Shown here: positions 40,601 to 62,499 of the stretch, in pieces | Numbering within the stretch: the stretch's first letter is position 1 | How the letters are laid out: every line of letters begins with the position of its first letter | Source of the DNA: Chionis minor | Taxonomy: Eukaryota > Chordata > Aves > Charadriiformes > Chionididae | Reading direction: 5' to 3' | DNA length: 64,000 nucleotides | Assembly: GCA_013398295.1 (NCBI GenBank) | Contig: VZSF01006565.1 | Coordinates: 940,566-1,004,565 of the forward strand | Program-made: the position numbers and the translations under genes | Notes under the pieces: model-generated | Told to the model about the DNA's origin: nothing | What the model saw: only the letters and a program-made list of their open reading frames with translations | Database searches by the model: none

Positions 40601-42651
40601 TACTGCATCTGGCAACAGCATAGTTGGCAAAAAACTATTAGGAGCAGTGCCATTCTGCAAAACAACTTCAGCAACTTCAGCATAAAAAGGGCTAACGAGA
40701 CAGATCTCCTCATCTACAGATCTTCAAGGGCTAGACATTATTAGCCACACGCTACACATGGGAAACCTTGTCGTTTAGAAAAAGCTTTGCAGTATCTATG
40801 GACTACAAGGTCTGAGTACGGGGATATTTATGGTGAATATTATGGCCAGATACTTACTAAATGAAGTTGCCCAAGCAGCGACATTATTTAGAAATACAAA
40901 AAGCCCACATTGTCCTTAGCCAACATAGTCCTGCCAATAAAAGCTTTGGTACAAGTACGATTAGTCGGGGAAGGTGAGAGCATTTCTGGTGACACAGCAG
41001 CTGCTCTGAACTGTCACCACACTGAGGGGGCTTAGACCACAGACGGGCGTAAATCCCCGGGAGGGTTTTCCACAGCAGCTGCATCAGCAGAATCCCGCTA
41101 TTGTGGACAAAATCTAAGCGCCCTTAGCTTTTGTTTAAGTCAAACCATCGTAAGGATTAGTACTAGTGGTTCTATTTTGTTTATCTTGCCAAAATGATGT
41201 TTCCTCAGTCAAGCCCTACCTGCTACCACGACGGTCTGGATACGCCTTAGAGAGTAACAGCATCTTCCTCCACTTCTCCAACTTATAAATTGCGTTGAAA
41301 ACAGCACTCATTACTTATTCAGACAATTTAGTATTTCCTTCCCTAAGTATTCCTTTCCTTCCTAAGTATTCTATCTTAATTAAAGGCAGAAGGAAAAAAG
41401 GAGGATCTTCTTTCTTTTGACCAAATCAGACAGACTGAAGCCCATTTACCAAGCAGGTGACCCGGCGCACTGCTGGTTGAGCATTAGCCCCACGACAAGG
41501 ATTAAAGCCACACCATAAAACCTGCTCAGCCCTGTCTTTAAGGCACAGTTCTATTCTTCAAAAAGAAACTTGCAAAACACTATGGAGACCTCAACTAAAG
41601 CAGATGTCCCCCAAGAAAGACGAAAGGTCTTTTCTTCTGTCTCACCAAGGCCCCAGCATCCGTCTTATGTCCTGTAGCCTCTTTCAAATGAACTTCCAAG
41701 AGACTGTTTTAGGAATCAGTCAATGCCTGTTTCAAATAAACCCGAAAACATACAAGGCTGTCGGGACTCAGCCCTTCTGCCTCCTAAAGGGCTAAAGAAT
41801 CTATCAAAGTTCTAAAAAGCCCAATCTGCAGGGCATACCATGAACGTCTTTAATACATTATCACTGAAAATCTGTGCAAAAGCAGTTTTGCACAATACTT
41901 TTTTACTGTAAGTACACAATTGCTAAGCATATAGTAGCACGCAAATTTTCTTGATGCAGCGTTTTAGGATATTGATAAGATATGCTGTAAAAACATTTTT
42001 ACTTTTTAAAATGACAATTGTTACCTGCTGAATCAAAACCTGACCTTCAGGTTCCTCTCCTGCTTGCAACCCCTGCTATTTCAGAACACCACCTGTAGTC
42101 TACAGTGCAGACCCATGTCATTCAGTACAGTTCAGTTTTTGAGCTAAGAGGAAGCATATATGAACCCCCTTGCACTATGTGTATATATTTTAACATTCTG
42201 TAATTTTAGTGAAGAAGCTACTGGCTTTGAAGTAACATGCACAAATGTGATCATTTCAGAGTGCTCAAAGCAAATCATTAATCATCCATTTTTGCAAGAA
42301 AAAAAGTTTTGCATTTAAGCAACTGGACTGTCCCTATTACACACAATAAATGATACACGAAACTGTAATTTCAACTTCAGACCAAGCAGTGGGCTACCAT
42401 AAATACCTTAACTCAGTTCCCAGGTTACACACATGCACAGTTCTTGCTGTCAAAAAATTAACCTTCTTCATGTAAACCAGAGCAAAATTGCTGTCATATT
42501 TACATGAGGTTTTTAATGCAGCAGTTGATGACGTAGACACAAAGAATACATACTGCAGAGTTGTGCAGACTACAACTACTCCATGGGTTAATGAGATCAG
42601 CTCCTATGGAAGAAAGGTGGAACACCAATTTTCAATCAACTGTTCGCAGAG

Positions 42652-42690
42652 TGCTGACTACCAATTTATTATAAATTGTGGTAGTCAGCA
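42652..42690. repeat. Short near-perfect inverted repeat (hairpin)
   Basis: The plus strand reads TGCTGACTACC, then AATTTA, a 3-nt loop TTA, TAAATT, an extra GT, and GGTAGTCAGCA. The outer arms are perfect over 11 bp and the inner arms over 6 bp, with a 2-nt bulge. Pairing does not extend outward, so at 39 nt it is too short for a typical pre-miRNA. It lies in the middle of the long ADK intron. Whether it is a remnant of a small DNA element or a chance structure cannot be settled here. Confidence 0.8.
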
Positions 42691-43119
42691 TCCAAAATAA
42701 GCAAGTTACCTCAAATCAGAAAAATTCACAAATTTCAAGTCTTCAGAACAGTCTTAAATTAATGATTCTTTTGAAACCTTATCAGAGAAGTACTGAAATG
42801 AAAAAATCATTCAATATAGAACCAATACTACTTCAGTCAGAGCTTTTAACTCCTCAATTTGCTGCTGCTTTGGTTTTGAGATTTTGCTCTAACAAAGTTG
42901 ACATGGTAACAGACAAAATTCTTGTGCTCTCATAAAGGGAGCATCTAATAAAGACTGACATGCAAGAGGACCTGCAGTAAAAATTTCCCTTCAAATCGAC
43001 TCACCTCACCCCTTAAGAGTATGAAGGCTCCCCTTTTCCATTTACATTTAAATAGCATGTTAAATCTGCACAGACTTTACATAGGATGTGAGACCCAGTG
43101 TCCCCAAGGGCAGAAGCAC

Positions 43120-43150
43120 GGGGGAGCAGGGTCTCTGCAGGGGCTGCGGG
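43120..43150 (+). other. G-run cluster with G-quadruplex potential
   Basis: Four G-runs (GGGGG, GGG, GGGG, GGG) occur within 31 bases on the plus strand, with loops of about 4, 8 and 4 bases. One loop is slightly longer than the standard 1-7 definition. The plus strand is the template strand of ADK, so the structure would form in DNA, not in the ADK transcript. The flanks (43090-43230) are GC-rich. Confidence 0.5.
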
Positions 43151-51437
<8,287 letters not shown>

Positions 51438-54118
51438 TCAACTAACACTCCTGCAAACTTCTCACAAACAAAATTTCTCCAAGACAGTCAAAGATCCTAA
51501 GGAATATAAAAGCAATTAACAAAGAGCACCATAAAACACATATCGACCATTTCATAATATTTAAATAGTATTTTTAAAATCATATTTTCAATACAACTTA
51601 AATTTAAACCACATATTAAACAACATATTTTAAATCCAGCTACATAGTTCACGTAATCTATCCCTATTACACTGATCACATGCCTTCACTTGCTTTGACT
51701 CAGCCTTTGCTGCGTTTTGTGATCAACTCCCTCTGTACAGTGCAGTATCCGCAGATTTTCATTACAACTCCTGCAGTACCTAACATACTCCCGTTTATCT
51801 TCTGAGAACTGTTTTCCCGCACTGGAACCAAAAAGTTGATGGCTGTGTATGTCTTGCCTTTATAATTTTCCAATTTTAGTGAAATTATTTTACAAGGGGT
51901 TTGTTAGGTTGGTTGCTCCCCCCTTAGGTTCATATTTTCCTTTCGCAAATGAAGAGAGGGCACGTTGCTACTTTGAGATGAACTGTTAAAAAAGACTTTG
52001 GCTCAGCTGTGTATTACTGGAAAACTACCAAACGCTCATTGGTACTTCATTCTTTCCTAACAGGTTACAACACGAGCCATGGGACACAACTTCCATTAGC
52101 AAGAACAAAACCACTTGTAGAAGATTCACTTCGTTACACGTAAGATACCTTCTATTTTAAACCCTGCTCTTCAGCCATTCAAGTCGTCCTTATGACACAC
52201 GAAACTTAGAAATGTGCTCCTAAAAACAGGGCATAAACAGATGGGTATGCACTAGCTCTCCACCCTGGCTACCATGACCACATCCTTCTGTGCAATTTTA
52301 TTGTACGAATGTTTAACAACATCCAATATTTAGAGAAGGAGAGTTGGGGAGACAGACATTTCCATGCTGGCATACAGAGTTTTACATTTGATTTCCAAGA
52401 TTTAATAGTCATAGGATGCACCTTTACCCTTCACACGTCATTGTTTTGTGATATTTAAGTACATTAGCCAGCTTAATAGTCTGTAATTACATATGCAACA
52501 TAAAGCTATTGAAAAGTTTTGCCTTCTCCAACGTGCATACAGTTGATCTTGTATGGAAAAGGATGATGCACACAAACGCTACTACAACCCAGAGACTCCA
52601 GGTCAGAGTGAATTGCTAATCTGCTTCTACGAAGTTATGCTGCTGCCTCCAGATTGAGCACCATGTACAGGAGTTAGGGGGTGAGTAAACTGGGGATTCT
52701 TGGAATTTTTTTCCACCTCAAAACAGCACCTTTCCACTACCGCCATTTCTCTTCATCCTATTCAATAAATATCAAACACAAGCCCAAAGGAATGTCTTCG
52801 GAAGAGAGGAACCAAGTCTCCCTGTAAGTTTCTTGAAAGGCTCATCACTGACAATCCCTGCAAGTTAAACAGGTCAAGTATATAAAAATGAAAACAAAAA
52901 GTTAGACTAACTTTTTCTGAATATCAAAATAGATAGCACAGCTCTGTGTCATTTCATCCCAGGAATATTCTTGGGGCTTATCTCTTTAATTCTAAAACCT
53001 AAAGGCAAGAGGAACTAATGTGAATTTGAAAATTTAAAAAAAACACCACCAAACAAAAAACCCACAACAAATAGCTCAAGCCTGTGTGGCAGCACCAGCA
53101 ACAGGGCAACAATTTTCATTCTTCATGAATATCATTTCAATGACAAGAAATCTACTGGAGAACCAAGTAAATCCAAGAAAGATGTGCACAACTATGGTAA
53201 TTTTCTATAAACCCAACTGAAAAAGCAAATTAAATCTTTCAGTTTTGGCAAACCCGAAATATCCATCAAGGACCTACCTGGAAAAAAATCTTGTCTATGT
53301 ATGTTACTAAGTTAAAACCAATGATATTCCAGAAAACTAAGCAAAGACTCTCTCTCTGTTTCCTTTCACTTACCCCTGAAAGGGTAAACCTAACTCTCTG
53401 GGGCTACATCCAACTGCAGAGATGCCCTACACATGGCGGGTAATAAAAGACTGTTACACTGAAGACAAAGCACCAAGCTTTTCCAAATTAAAATTCTAAG
53501 TCTAACAGCACTAAGCCTGACACGTGGGACACAGAGAAGGCAGATGTTTTTCCAATGAAATACAGTAACTGGAGACAGCCAGAGCGCTTCAAATCAAACA
53601 GCTCAATGGAGACTTTGTGTGGGGGTGTATTTCTGAACAGAATGTACAACTCAAAGTCGCAGATTACGATGGAGTGCAGGTACCACTTTAGAGTTCAATC
53701 ATGCGTTAGGATCGTCTTGAAAAGGCTCTGAGAAAACAAAGCACATTAATATTGCTAAGCTAGAGAATTCAGAGTGGTAATCACAAATTATCTCTGAACC
53801 CTTCCCTGCAAAAAGCTGGACAGACTTAGCAGAAACAAGAAATGTTCACATCGGGGCACCTGGAATATAAATATACAACACTCACTCACTGGGAAAACCA
53901 GGAGTGCTCTTAGCCAGCTCCTCCAAAAGAGACAAGAAAGCTGGATTACCTGAAGAAGGAAGTTAGCACGTACCTCAACTGGGACAAGAGATTAGTCAAT
54001 AAACAGAGTTAGCAACTGGGGCCAGGTTCAAGTGATTCTTACAGATATGGAAAATGCTGAAAACCAAGAAACAATCAGAGGGTAATTAAGATTGAGAATA
54101 AACTTTCTCTGACTAGAA

Positions 54119-54142
54119 GGGGGGGGTGTGCGTGTGCGCACA
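54119..54142. repeat. G8 run followed by alternating TG/CG
   Basis: Eight consecutive G are followed by TGTGCGTGTGCGCACA, an alternating pyrimidine-purine stretch of the kind that can adopt Z-DNA. It lies in the complete ADK intron. Confidence 0.85.
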
Positions 54143-54675
54143 ATAAAGCCTTCAGCAGCAGCCGTAGGCCATTTTTTATTATGTCCCGAGCAGAGAAGTA
54201 AGTCTCTTGAATTTGTATTTGAGCAAACACTTGATATTAAAAAAGTGGTTTATTTTAGCAAACCAAAAATACCGCTTAATAAGTTGAAGCACTAGCAAAT
54301 ATTTTTATGAATACATTTACCTAAATTTCTAAATTCCATTGAGACGTATGGCAAAAGATGCACATATTTTTCCTGAATTCATGATGTATGTCTATTGACA
54401 GTCTTGATTGCAGTTTCCCATCATGTCATCTAGGAAACAGTGATTGTTACAGGATGCGTACACAGACACAGTGTTACCGAAGAGAGAGCATCACAGAGTA
54501 GAAACATCTTTATTGCTTGTCTTCTCTTTGAAAAACTGAATACAGATCCTGCAGATGAAGGGGGAAGCCTGTAGACATAATTAATGTCAAAACTCCAGAT
54601 GAAGATGAATGAACTTCCTTCCTCCACCAAGTATGTACATTCATTCCTGAGAGTAAGACATTATGTATGATATTA

Positions 54676-55478
54676 AATTGGGAGGGACAGGTTGATATGC
54701 TGGAGGACAGGACTGTCTGTCGTTCAGTGGATCTTCAAGAGCCTGGAGAATTGGGCTGGCAGAAAACTTGAAGGTAAATGCGAAGTCATGCAACTAGGAT
54801 GGATTAACTCCCATGCAACAATACAGGCTGAATGCTGACAGAATACAACACAACTTTGCAGAAAAGGACTTGGAGGTGCTGGTGAACCAGTCTTGGAACA
54901 CGAGGGAGCAGCGCACCTGCACAGAGAAGGTTAATCACATTATGGTCTGTATGACCAAGCATGCAGCCAGCAGGACAAAAGAAGTTACACACTCAGAGGA
55001 GAGGAAAACCTCTGTTCTGGTCTCCAGACCTCATCTGGAGTTCCGTGTCCAGCTTTGAACTTTTCAAGGCAGACATTGACATAATGCGGAGTCCAGCAGT
55101 GGGTCATCAAAATTATTAGGGGGCTGGAACACTTAACAAATGAAGAAAGGCTGGGCTGAGCCTGAAGAAGAAGTACCTAAGGAGAGAACTTCCTGCCATC
55201 TTCAAGTATCTAATGAAAGCTTCCAGACAAGATGAAAGGAGACTGTTCTTGGACACAAGAAGGAGCAGACACAAGCTGAAAGAAGGAAAATTCAAACTGA
55301 GCATCATCAAAAGAATTGCTCTCACGAAGACTGGTCAAACACTGGAACAGGTTGTCCAGATATGTTGTGCAAGCTCCATCCTTGGAGATGTTCAAAACTC
55401 TGCTGTATGTGGCTCTGAAAAACTTGTTCTAACTTCAAAGTCGGCTCTGCTTTCTGCAGGGCTTTGGACCAGATGTCC
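54676..55478 (+). mobile_element. Decayed CR1 LINE, ORF2 3' portion
   Basis: About 800 bp follow the end of CR1 ORF2 on the plus strand. From 54813 one open frame contains FAEKDLEVLV and, after a short gap, RPHLEFRVQL, both landmarks of the reverse-transcriptase C-terminal region. Further along are the CR1 blocks for the EERL segment, KLKEGKFKL (near 55276), the ACTGGAACAGGTTGTCCAG block (near 55342) and the GGACCAGATG end block (near 55467). Frameshifts and stops break the reading frame and there is no terminal octamer tail, so it is old and inactive. It is antisense to ADK. The coordinates of both ends are approximate. Confidence 0.85.
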
Positions 55479-56838
55479 ACTTTACCTAAAATTGTTTTAA
55501 GCTTAGACATTTTATTTGGGAGATTTCCCGTCCTCTGACCCTCAGTTCAGTTCCAGTTGCTGCCTATTACTTTTTCTAATTCTAACCAAAACATTCAATA
55601 AATTCTCAGGAAGTTTGGTGTGGATTTTCATTAAGGGACTGCTATCTTACCTTAATAAATTCTACTAACTCCTGATACTGCTTTGAAAAGGAAAGAGCAG
55701 TTGCTTAGGATCAATGGCACTGAAGGCCACAGAGGGAAACCAAAAAGGATAATGACAGATATTTTGCTCTTATTCAGAGCCAGAAATAAAATATTCTTCA
55801 GGGTAACTGATACCATTTTCATTATTGTTTCAATACCTACTATCAGAAAATTTAGACGTTGGCAGAAATCAGGGAGGGTTGGTGTGTGCTGGTAACATCT
55901 CAAGACTAAGGCAGACCTGACTGGCTGGTTTCGAAACCTTAAAAAAAATCATCAGGACTTAATCAGCAAAGTAGTAGTACATAAGTTCAAGTGTTGTGGG
56001 TGGAAGGAGAAAAGAGAAAGCAAAGGGCCGTGCTCAAGACAAATGCCTATTATCTTCATGATCTGTTTCTGAAATTCTTGGTTTTATTAATTTTATTACA
56101 ATACCCAAAATAAATTACTCTCTAAAAAGGTTCTTACTTATGGAATGCTCTGAAACCATACAAAATACCACAAAGGCAATTGTTCATAGTTTACAAATAT
56201 AAAAAAGGTTGAGTAAAGTTCCGGAGAAGTGATTTTTTTTTTTTATATAGCAAAGACCATCTAAAAAAAAGTAGCAAATGAGAACATGAAAGCCAAAAGT
56301 CAGATGAAATTGTTACCACGTAGACATACAGCACTACAGTTACTAGATGAACTTCTCAGCAACAGCAAAAAAATTGCTTTTTCCTTCCTCTTTCCTTCAA
56401 ATTAACCCCTTCAATGAGGCTACGTGCTGATACCTATGCTCTTTAAATACAATATCACCTGAAGTATATTCCTCGTTTGCCAATCAAGTACATGCCTTAC
56501 ATGACAGTCAGCTTTCATATAGGCCACATAAACATACCTATTAACCATCTTTTTTTTCCTCCCACGTATTTTCTCTCTGGACACGATAAAGTTCAGAAAG
56601 AAGTCACATATTATTATCTTACACTTTTCAGCCATAATACAACTGCTGTTCTCTAGAAGTATATTAATACTGCCCAGCCCCAAACTACGAGACAGGCAGT
56701 CCTGTGTTGTCTCAAACCAGTGTGTTAATACTTCCTCTGTCATTCAAATCACAATTTTCCAAGGCCAAATAGCCCAAACAAATTAGGCTCCATGGACTAT
56801 GTCAACTGCATTTGTACCTTAGGAACACACCAAGGGCC

Positions 56839-57101
<263 letters not shown>

Positions 57102-57405
57102 TCATTCTCTACCTACAGAGCACTGTGACACAGAGAACACTTTCATGCCCAAACTAAAAACCATCTGGTACATCAGGGGAGGAAAGGTCAGCAAAGAATA
57201 AAAAAATTACCCTTAATGATCCTACTGAGTGTTTAATACCTAATGTAAAACTTCAATATACGTAGCTCACTATCAAATAAAGTGGATTATCATGTTTTTA
57301 TGAGGTATTTCAAAAGAAGCTCCCTTGCTCAGAGGAGATGCCACTACACTTACATTTAGTCAAGCAACCTATGGTATCTTTAAAGATAATTTGTAGAAAA
57401 AAGAA

Positions 57406-57440
57406 ACAAAAACCCCACCAACAAAAACCCCACAAAAACC
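57406..57440. repeat. Tandem ACAAAAACCCC units
   Basis: The plus strand holds two ACAAAAACCCCACC-like units and a partial third. The ADK-sense strand therefore reads GG, GGGG, GG and GGGG separated by T-rich spacers, about 390-420 bp upstream of the exon acceptor. Confidence 0.75.
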
Positions 57441-60400
57441 AGAGAGATGGCACATAAAGAAAACAACGCATTTGAGAAATCCAAGAAGAAACATTGTGCA
57501 ACATTCACAATATGTAAAAAACTAAATGGTACTGAAAATAACTATTTGTGTCTACCATTTAATTATATGCAAAAAAGCAAATGCTCCCCATTCACATTGT
57601 TAAACCACGCATGAAAATATCTATCTCCAACCAACTTTACTAAGAGCAGTTCTGTCACTTGAATTGTAAAGAAAGAACATAGCTGCAGTGTTGCTAAGGT
57701 GCCAGGTTATTTCAGAAAGCTCCTCCTTTATTCATACAAAATATGTATCATTCAACTGTAAATGGAACTCCATTTTGTACTAACTTAAAAAATAGCATTT
57801 AGCAGCAATGTAAAATCAAGAGCGAGCTAAAAAAAAATGTGAAGAAACAATCATAGGCCCTACTCTGCTGGTGGTGAGTCAACCAACTGAAGTCATTATA
57901 ATTCACTCTAATTACAGCCAGAAAGCTTATCCACTCAATCTATACTATGAATTAAAGGCTACATCAATTTACTGCTATACTAAAACCCTACTTATAATTG
58001 TTTCCTAATCAAGATTTAAATAAACGATAATGTCTCCATTAGAAAGCAGCATTAGTGGTAGCTGTGGGTTGCAGAAAGGTCAAGTAACTGAGTTGCAAAT
58101 ACATGCTTAGTCACATCTTTATTACTTCCAGCTTCAGAGGAGAGAAAAAAAAAAGAAAAAAATCTTTAGTCATGTAAAGGTCTTCATTAATAAGGCAAAG
58201 GTGGTCAAAAGTCAGAAGGCCCCTTTCCTGCAGCAATTAAAGATATATGAAATTTAAGGACAAAAAAAAGTGGGTCATCAGATGGTGGCAGCGTTCAATC
58301 TCTCATCATGACGCGCACACTACATATGCTCTGCTAATCTCTTCCGTATCACTCTAAATTAAAGTTAAGGAAAACCCAAACAAGAGAATGTCCTAGGATA
58401 TCCTTGCATTTTACATACATTTGTACATACATAATACACATTTGCACAGTGTTCCCTCAGGATGTCTTATGAACAGCAATCTCTTATGTTTGGAGGTACG
58501 GTTAAGTAGAACAGATTATTTAACAAGACTAAAGATGTTGTGATCTACTGTAAGCAAATATGGAGCCAATTTCACACCAGTAAGAACAGAAGTACCTGAA
58601 GCTTTGTGTCCCTATTGAAAAGCATGCCTTACTCTGACAAATAACAAGAATTAATAGAGATCGCTATGAACAGCACTTATCAAAGCATCAAACCCCAACA
58701 ATTCTTCAAAAAACCTAAGACTTCAAACTGCACCTTAGGCTTACACCATTTCATCAAATGACACAACTTTTCCATCCTTCATATATAAAGTCTGACAACA
58801 TTTGGAGCCGCAGTAAGTAATATTTCACATACATCTCTGGAAAAAAAGGATTTCTGCTCAAGTATCGCAGTTTTGGCTATTGGCAGCAACTCAGTTTGAA
58901 TTCAGATGTGATATATGCCACATATAACTACCACAATCCTTACTTTAAATGTAAGTAAAGTTATTCTTGAGAATCAGAAGTCACGACCTAGAATTTCTTG
59001 AGATGAACCTCTATATATCGTGCAGACCACTTCTTCCATAAGCAGTGGTTCTGCTCATACCCATGATTATTTGAAACACAGGTATGCTATGGTGGAGGAA
59101 CTATATAGATATTATTTTCTTTTGAACATCAGACCTAAGTTAAGCAACACTGAGGAATAAGGAAAAGTAGCTCAGCAGTGTTTCCGGCAAGATCCTCTCA
59201 TCACCTATCTCCAGTTACAAGTATTTCCAGCTTCTTGGAATTATCCCCACAATAATGGTGGTGAGGTGTTGCTAGTTGCAGAACTCCTCCAAACTGTTCC
59301 TCCTTTCCTCAGCTAAAAGGCTACATAGTAGTAAAGGCAAAAAATAGACTTCACATTAAAAACTTGATGAAACTGAACTATAGGAATCTCTCTGTGGTAC
59401 ACTATTGAAGTTGCTCCTAGTGGAATGAGTCACAGCAGGCATTTTCTGCATACGTGTGAAAAAGCAAAAGAGACAAAATAACATCTTCAAGGTAGACTCT
59501 GGAGCACTTTTTAAAAAATTTGACCCTGGATTGGAGTTTAATTTTGAATAACTTGATATGGAAATAACAGGCTTCCATGGGCTACTTCACACATCATTCT
59601 TATTAGCAAAGTTTTGGCTAAAATACTCTAAATGGGAATGAGGGTCAGTCATCACCAGACATTTATCACCAAGGAACAGCCACGCAGCATTACATCCAAC
59701 AGCAAGTGAAGGCCAGTAACAAACTGCACACATTAACGCCAGGTATATGATTGTATAAACTGCAAATTCATTTTATAGATTTATGCGGAGCACAAGATTT
59801 AATTGAATGAAAAAGACTCTAGACAGAAACGGAAAATGACCCAGCTCAGCAGGCACTAGCATAATGAGTTAATTATCTAGGGTTTGGCCAGGCAGTGAGG
59901 CAGCTATTAACTCACTGTACTGACAGGCTGGTCAGGAGAGGTTGGCACCTGGCCACACCGTGAATCCTCACCATCACCCAAGGGAACCTGAGACCGTTAA
60001 TGGCCCAAAGACGGAAGTGTCAAAAGTAGGAACTTATCATGAAGGAACAAGACAGGCTCAGGAGTGGGATACCACAAAGGAAACTCAAAGTCTCGAGTGG
60101 TTTATGACATGTAATGTGTTTCTCCACCACGAAGTTTTCTTCTGTCAATGCAGCTTGGACATCAGGCACACACAAGGACAGGCCCTGACCTCTTCAGTTA
60201 GGATAAGGGTCTGTGACAGAGGAAGAAGCACAGCAAATAGAACCTCTTTCAGATATTCTCTCGAGTTACAGAGATTGCATTTTGCTTACATTTTTGTCAT
60301 ATGCACCCTGCTAAACTAGAAACAAATATTAATGTGTTTTTTTTTTTTAAGGTATTTCTTGCCTTTAGCATAACTCTGTCTTAAAATTAGGATGATTTCA

Positions 60401-62303
60401 AAATAACCATCATCTAGTATCAGATGACCCTATCCCTACACAGACACATTATTCCTTGTGATCAAGTACCGAAGCCAGCACCCTGGCTGCTCAAGGATAC
60501 ACTAGAGAGTGACAGAACACTTCGCTCCTTATTTTCACGAGGCTAACTTGGGCGCAGAGTAGTAGGAGTATCTGTTCAAGTGTTTCTTCACCAGAGTTAA
60601 CAGGGTAAACTCTTTGGTATGCTTTAGCTACCAGAGAAGTGTAAGAACCTTTGTGTTCTAGGGAGTGGGTGGCCGTCACAGGGAACAGCACCGTCTTTTC
60701 TCGCAAGATGCTGAGATGCCAAGAAACTTGGTAGCAAGTCAAACTTCTGCAGACTCAATTGTGACTTTGTGAGACTGCCTGGAGTTAACTGTGTCCCACT
60801 CTTTCACATCCTCTGACTCGAAGATGTGGTATACCCATCTCCCACTCTTGTCTGATTGGAAAATGACTGTGGAAACAATCTTTCCTCTGAGTTACAGAAG
60901 CACTTCTGGAAGCACTTCTTCATCACTAGAAGGGACTTGACTTTGGCCACGCAATGCCATCTTTTGAGAACGATATTCAAGATGAGATGCCAGAGTAACC
61001 TGAATGGTCCCTTACACCCAAAAAATAAAAAAACGCCCCTTCATACTTGGTGAAGGAAAATCAGTGGTCTTAAAGAATTAAAGAAAAAAAGGGAGAGTTC
61101 TTTGATTTGTACTCCCAAGCTTATCCTATTTAGCTTGAGAATGCCATACTTCTGCCACAGAGGCAGAGCCCGGTATCCCGTATCACAACACTTGATCAGC
61201 ATTTAAAGGTTTCCTTTGCTGTTCCTGCAAAGTCCACTGTCGAGAAGGACTTCTACTTGAAAGGCAAAAAGCAGCAAACTAAATAGTTGATCTAATTTAC
61301 CTCACTATCTCCAGTCGCCAGGATATTTCCCCTGCCAAAAGGGGAGTTTGCTACCGCTGAGTCTCAGTACACAATGCCTCAAGACTTAAAAAGAAACATC
61401 ATACTGATGAAGCTCAAGAGAACTTTATAGCCCTTTGACTAAAGCAAAGATCCTTCAGAAATTACCTCATTTTACTCCACCACCATGCTTTGCTGTAAGC
61501 GCCACTGTTAACTGGACAACGTGGATAATGAGAACAAGGAGGCTGACGAAGACACTTGCCATCAGTCCCACATTGTTCTCCATCTGAACTTCTCAGCTTC
61601 TAAATTCTTTTTTAAAGCTGCAGCCAGTAGTGCATTTCCACATCTGTCAGTCATCTTAAACTAACAATGCCAAAGCATAGAAAGCTTTGCTTAGACTGAC
61701 ATACCTTCTGCACATAGGAGTTTTCAGCTGTAGACTTGAATTCTAAATGCTTAGGAACTGACAACACAACAGGAAGCATTATGCCCCTTCACAGTGAAGG
61801 ATCTTCAAAACTCATTAACACTGAATACAGACATCTGAAGTGCATCTGAAGTGCGTTATTTGAAGCTGGACTCTTCTCTGCATGATCTGTCAAATCTGAT
61901 CTTATTTTAAATTGCAGCTCACAGAGGAGAGGACTCCAAAGACCTAAAATTAGCTAAGACTTAACATGCTTGCTAAAATCTAAACTAAACAATGTCAGCA
62001 ACTACTCATGAAGCACTCTTTTCAGTAAATCAGAACAGGAATGGCTTCTTTTTATACAGTACTATTTGGAGTAAATCTTATTTTTATATTCTGAATTTTA
62101 GAATGAGTCCATACACTTTTCAGAAGGTTTCACCAGTCTGTTCTGTTGCACCCCTAGGGCATGTCCCATCACCAATTATAAACACAGTCCATTAAAAAGC
62201 TCTTACGAATATTCTTAGGAATATTTCAGATGGTAAAAGAAAATAAATCACAGCTCATCTTAGAAAATCAGATAAAATGAGAAAAAGCAGGATGACACCC
62301 CAA

Positions 62304-62321
62304 AAGATATATATATATCTT
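62304..62321. repeat. (AT)n tract forming an 18-bp palindrome
   Basis: AAGATATATATATATCTT is perfectly self-complementary and is followed by a second partial copy ATATATCTT. This is a simple AT microsatellite. Confidence 0.9.
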
Positions 62322-62499
62322 ATATATCTTAAAACCCACAAAAAACTGACAATATGCAAAACAATCCTAAAAAAAGACATTAGTGTCACTGGTCCGAGTG
62401 AGCTTGCTTATTTCTCGTGAACGATGCGAGACACCTCAACACAACTGGAATGCAGTATTGTTACCATTGCACTTACTATATCATTTAAAACCTCTACCA

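Larger units (their letters stand above)
26666..42651. other. Intron segment, no gene seen
   Basis: A 16-kb stretch of mostly unique AT-rich sequence. It includes simple tracts at 28671-28700 and 31661-31686, A-runs near 35706 and 39016, a GC-richer spot near 34720-34870, and no recognised coding exon. The longest minus-strand open frame (39488-39868, 126 codons) has no domain I know. Confidence 0.6.

Noticed and set aside
60300..60352. T-run considered as a reversed poly(A) tail of a processed pseudogene
   Set aside because: No coding-like or repeat sequence precedes it in either direction. The same holds for the A-runs near 2048, 35706, 39016, 47365, 58146 and 63180.
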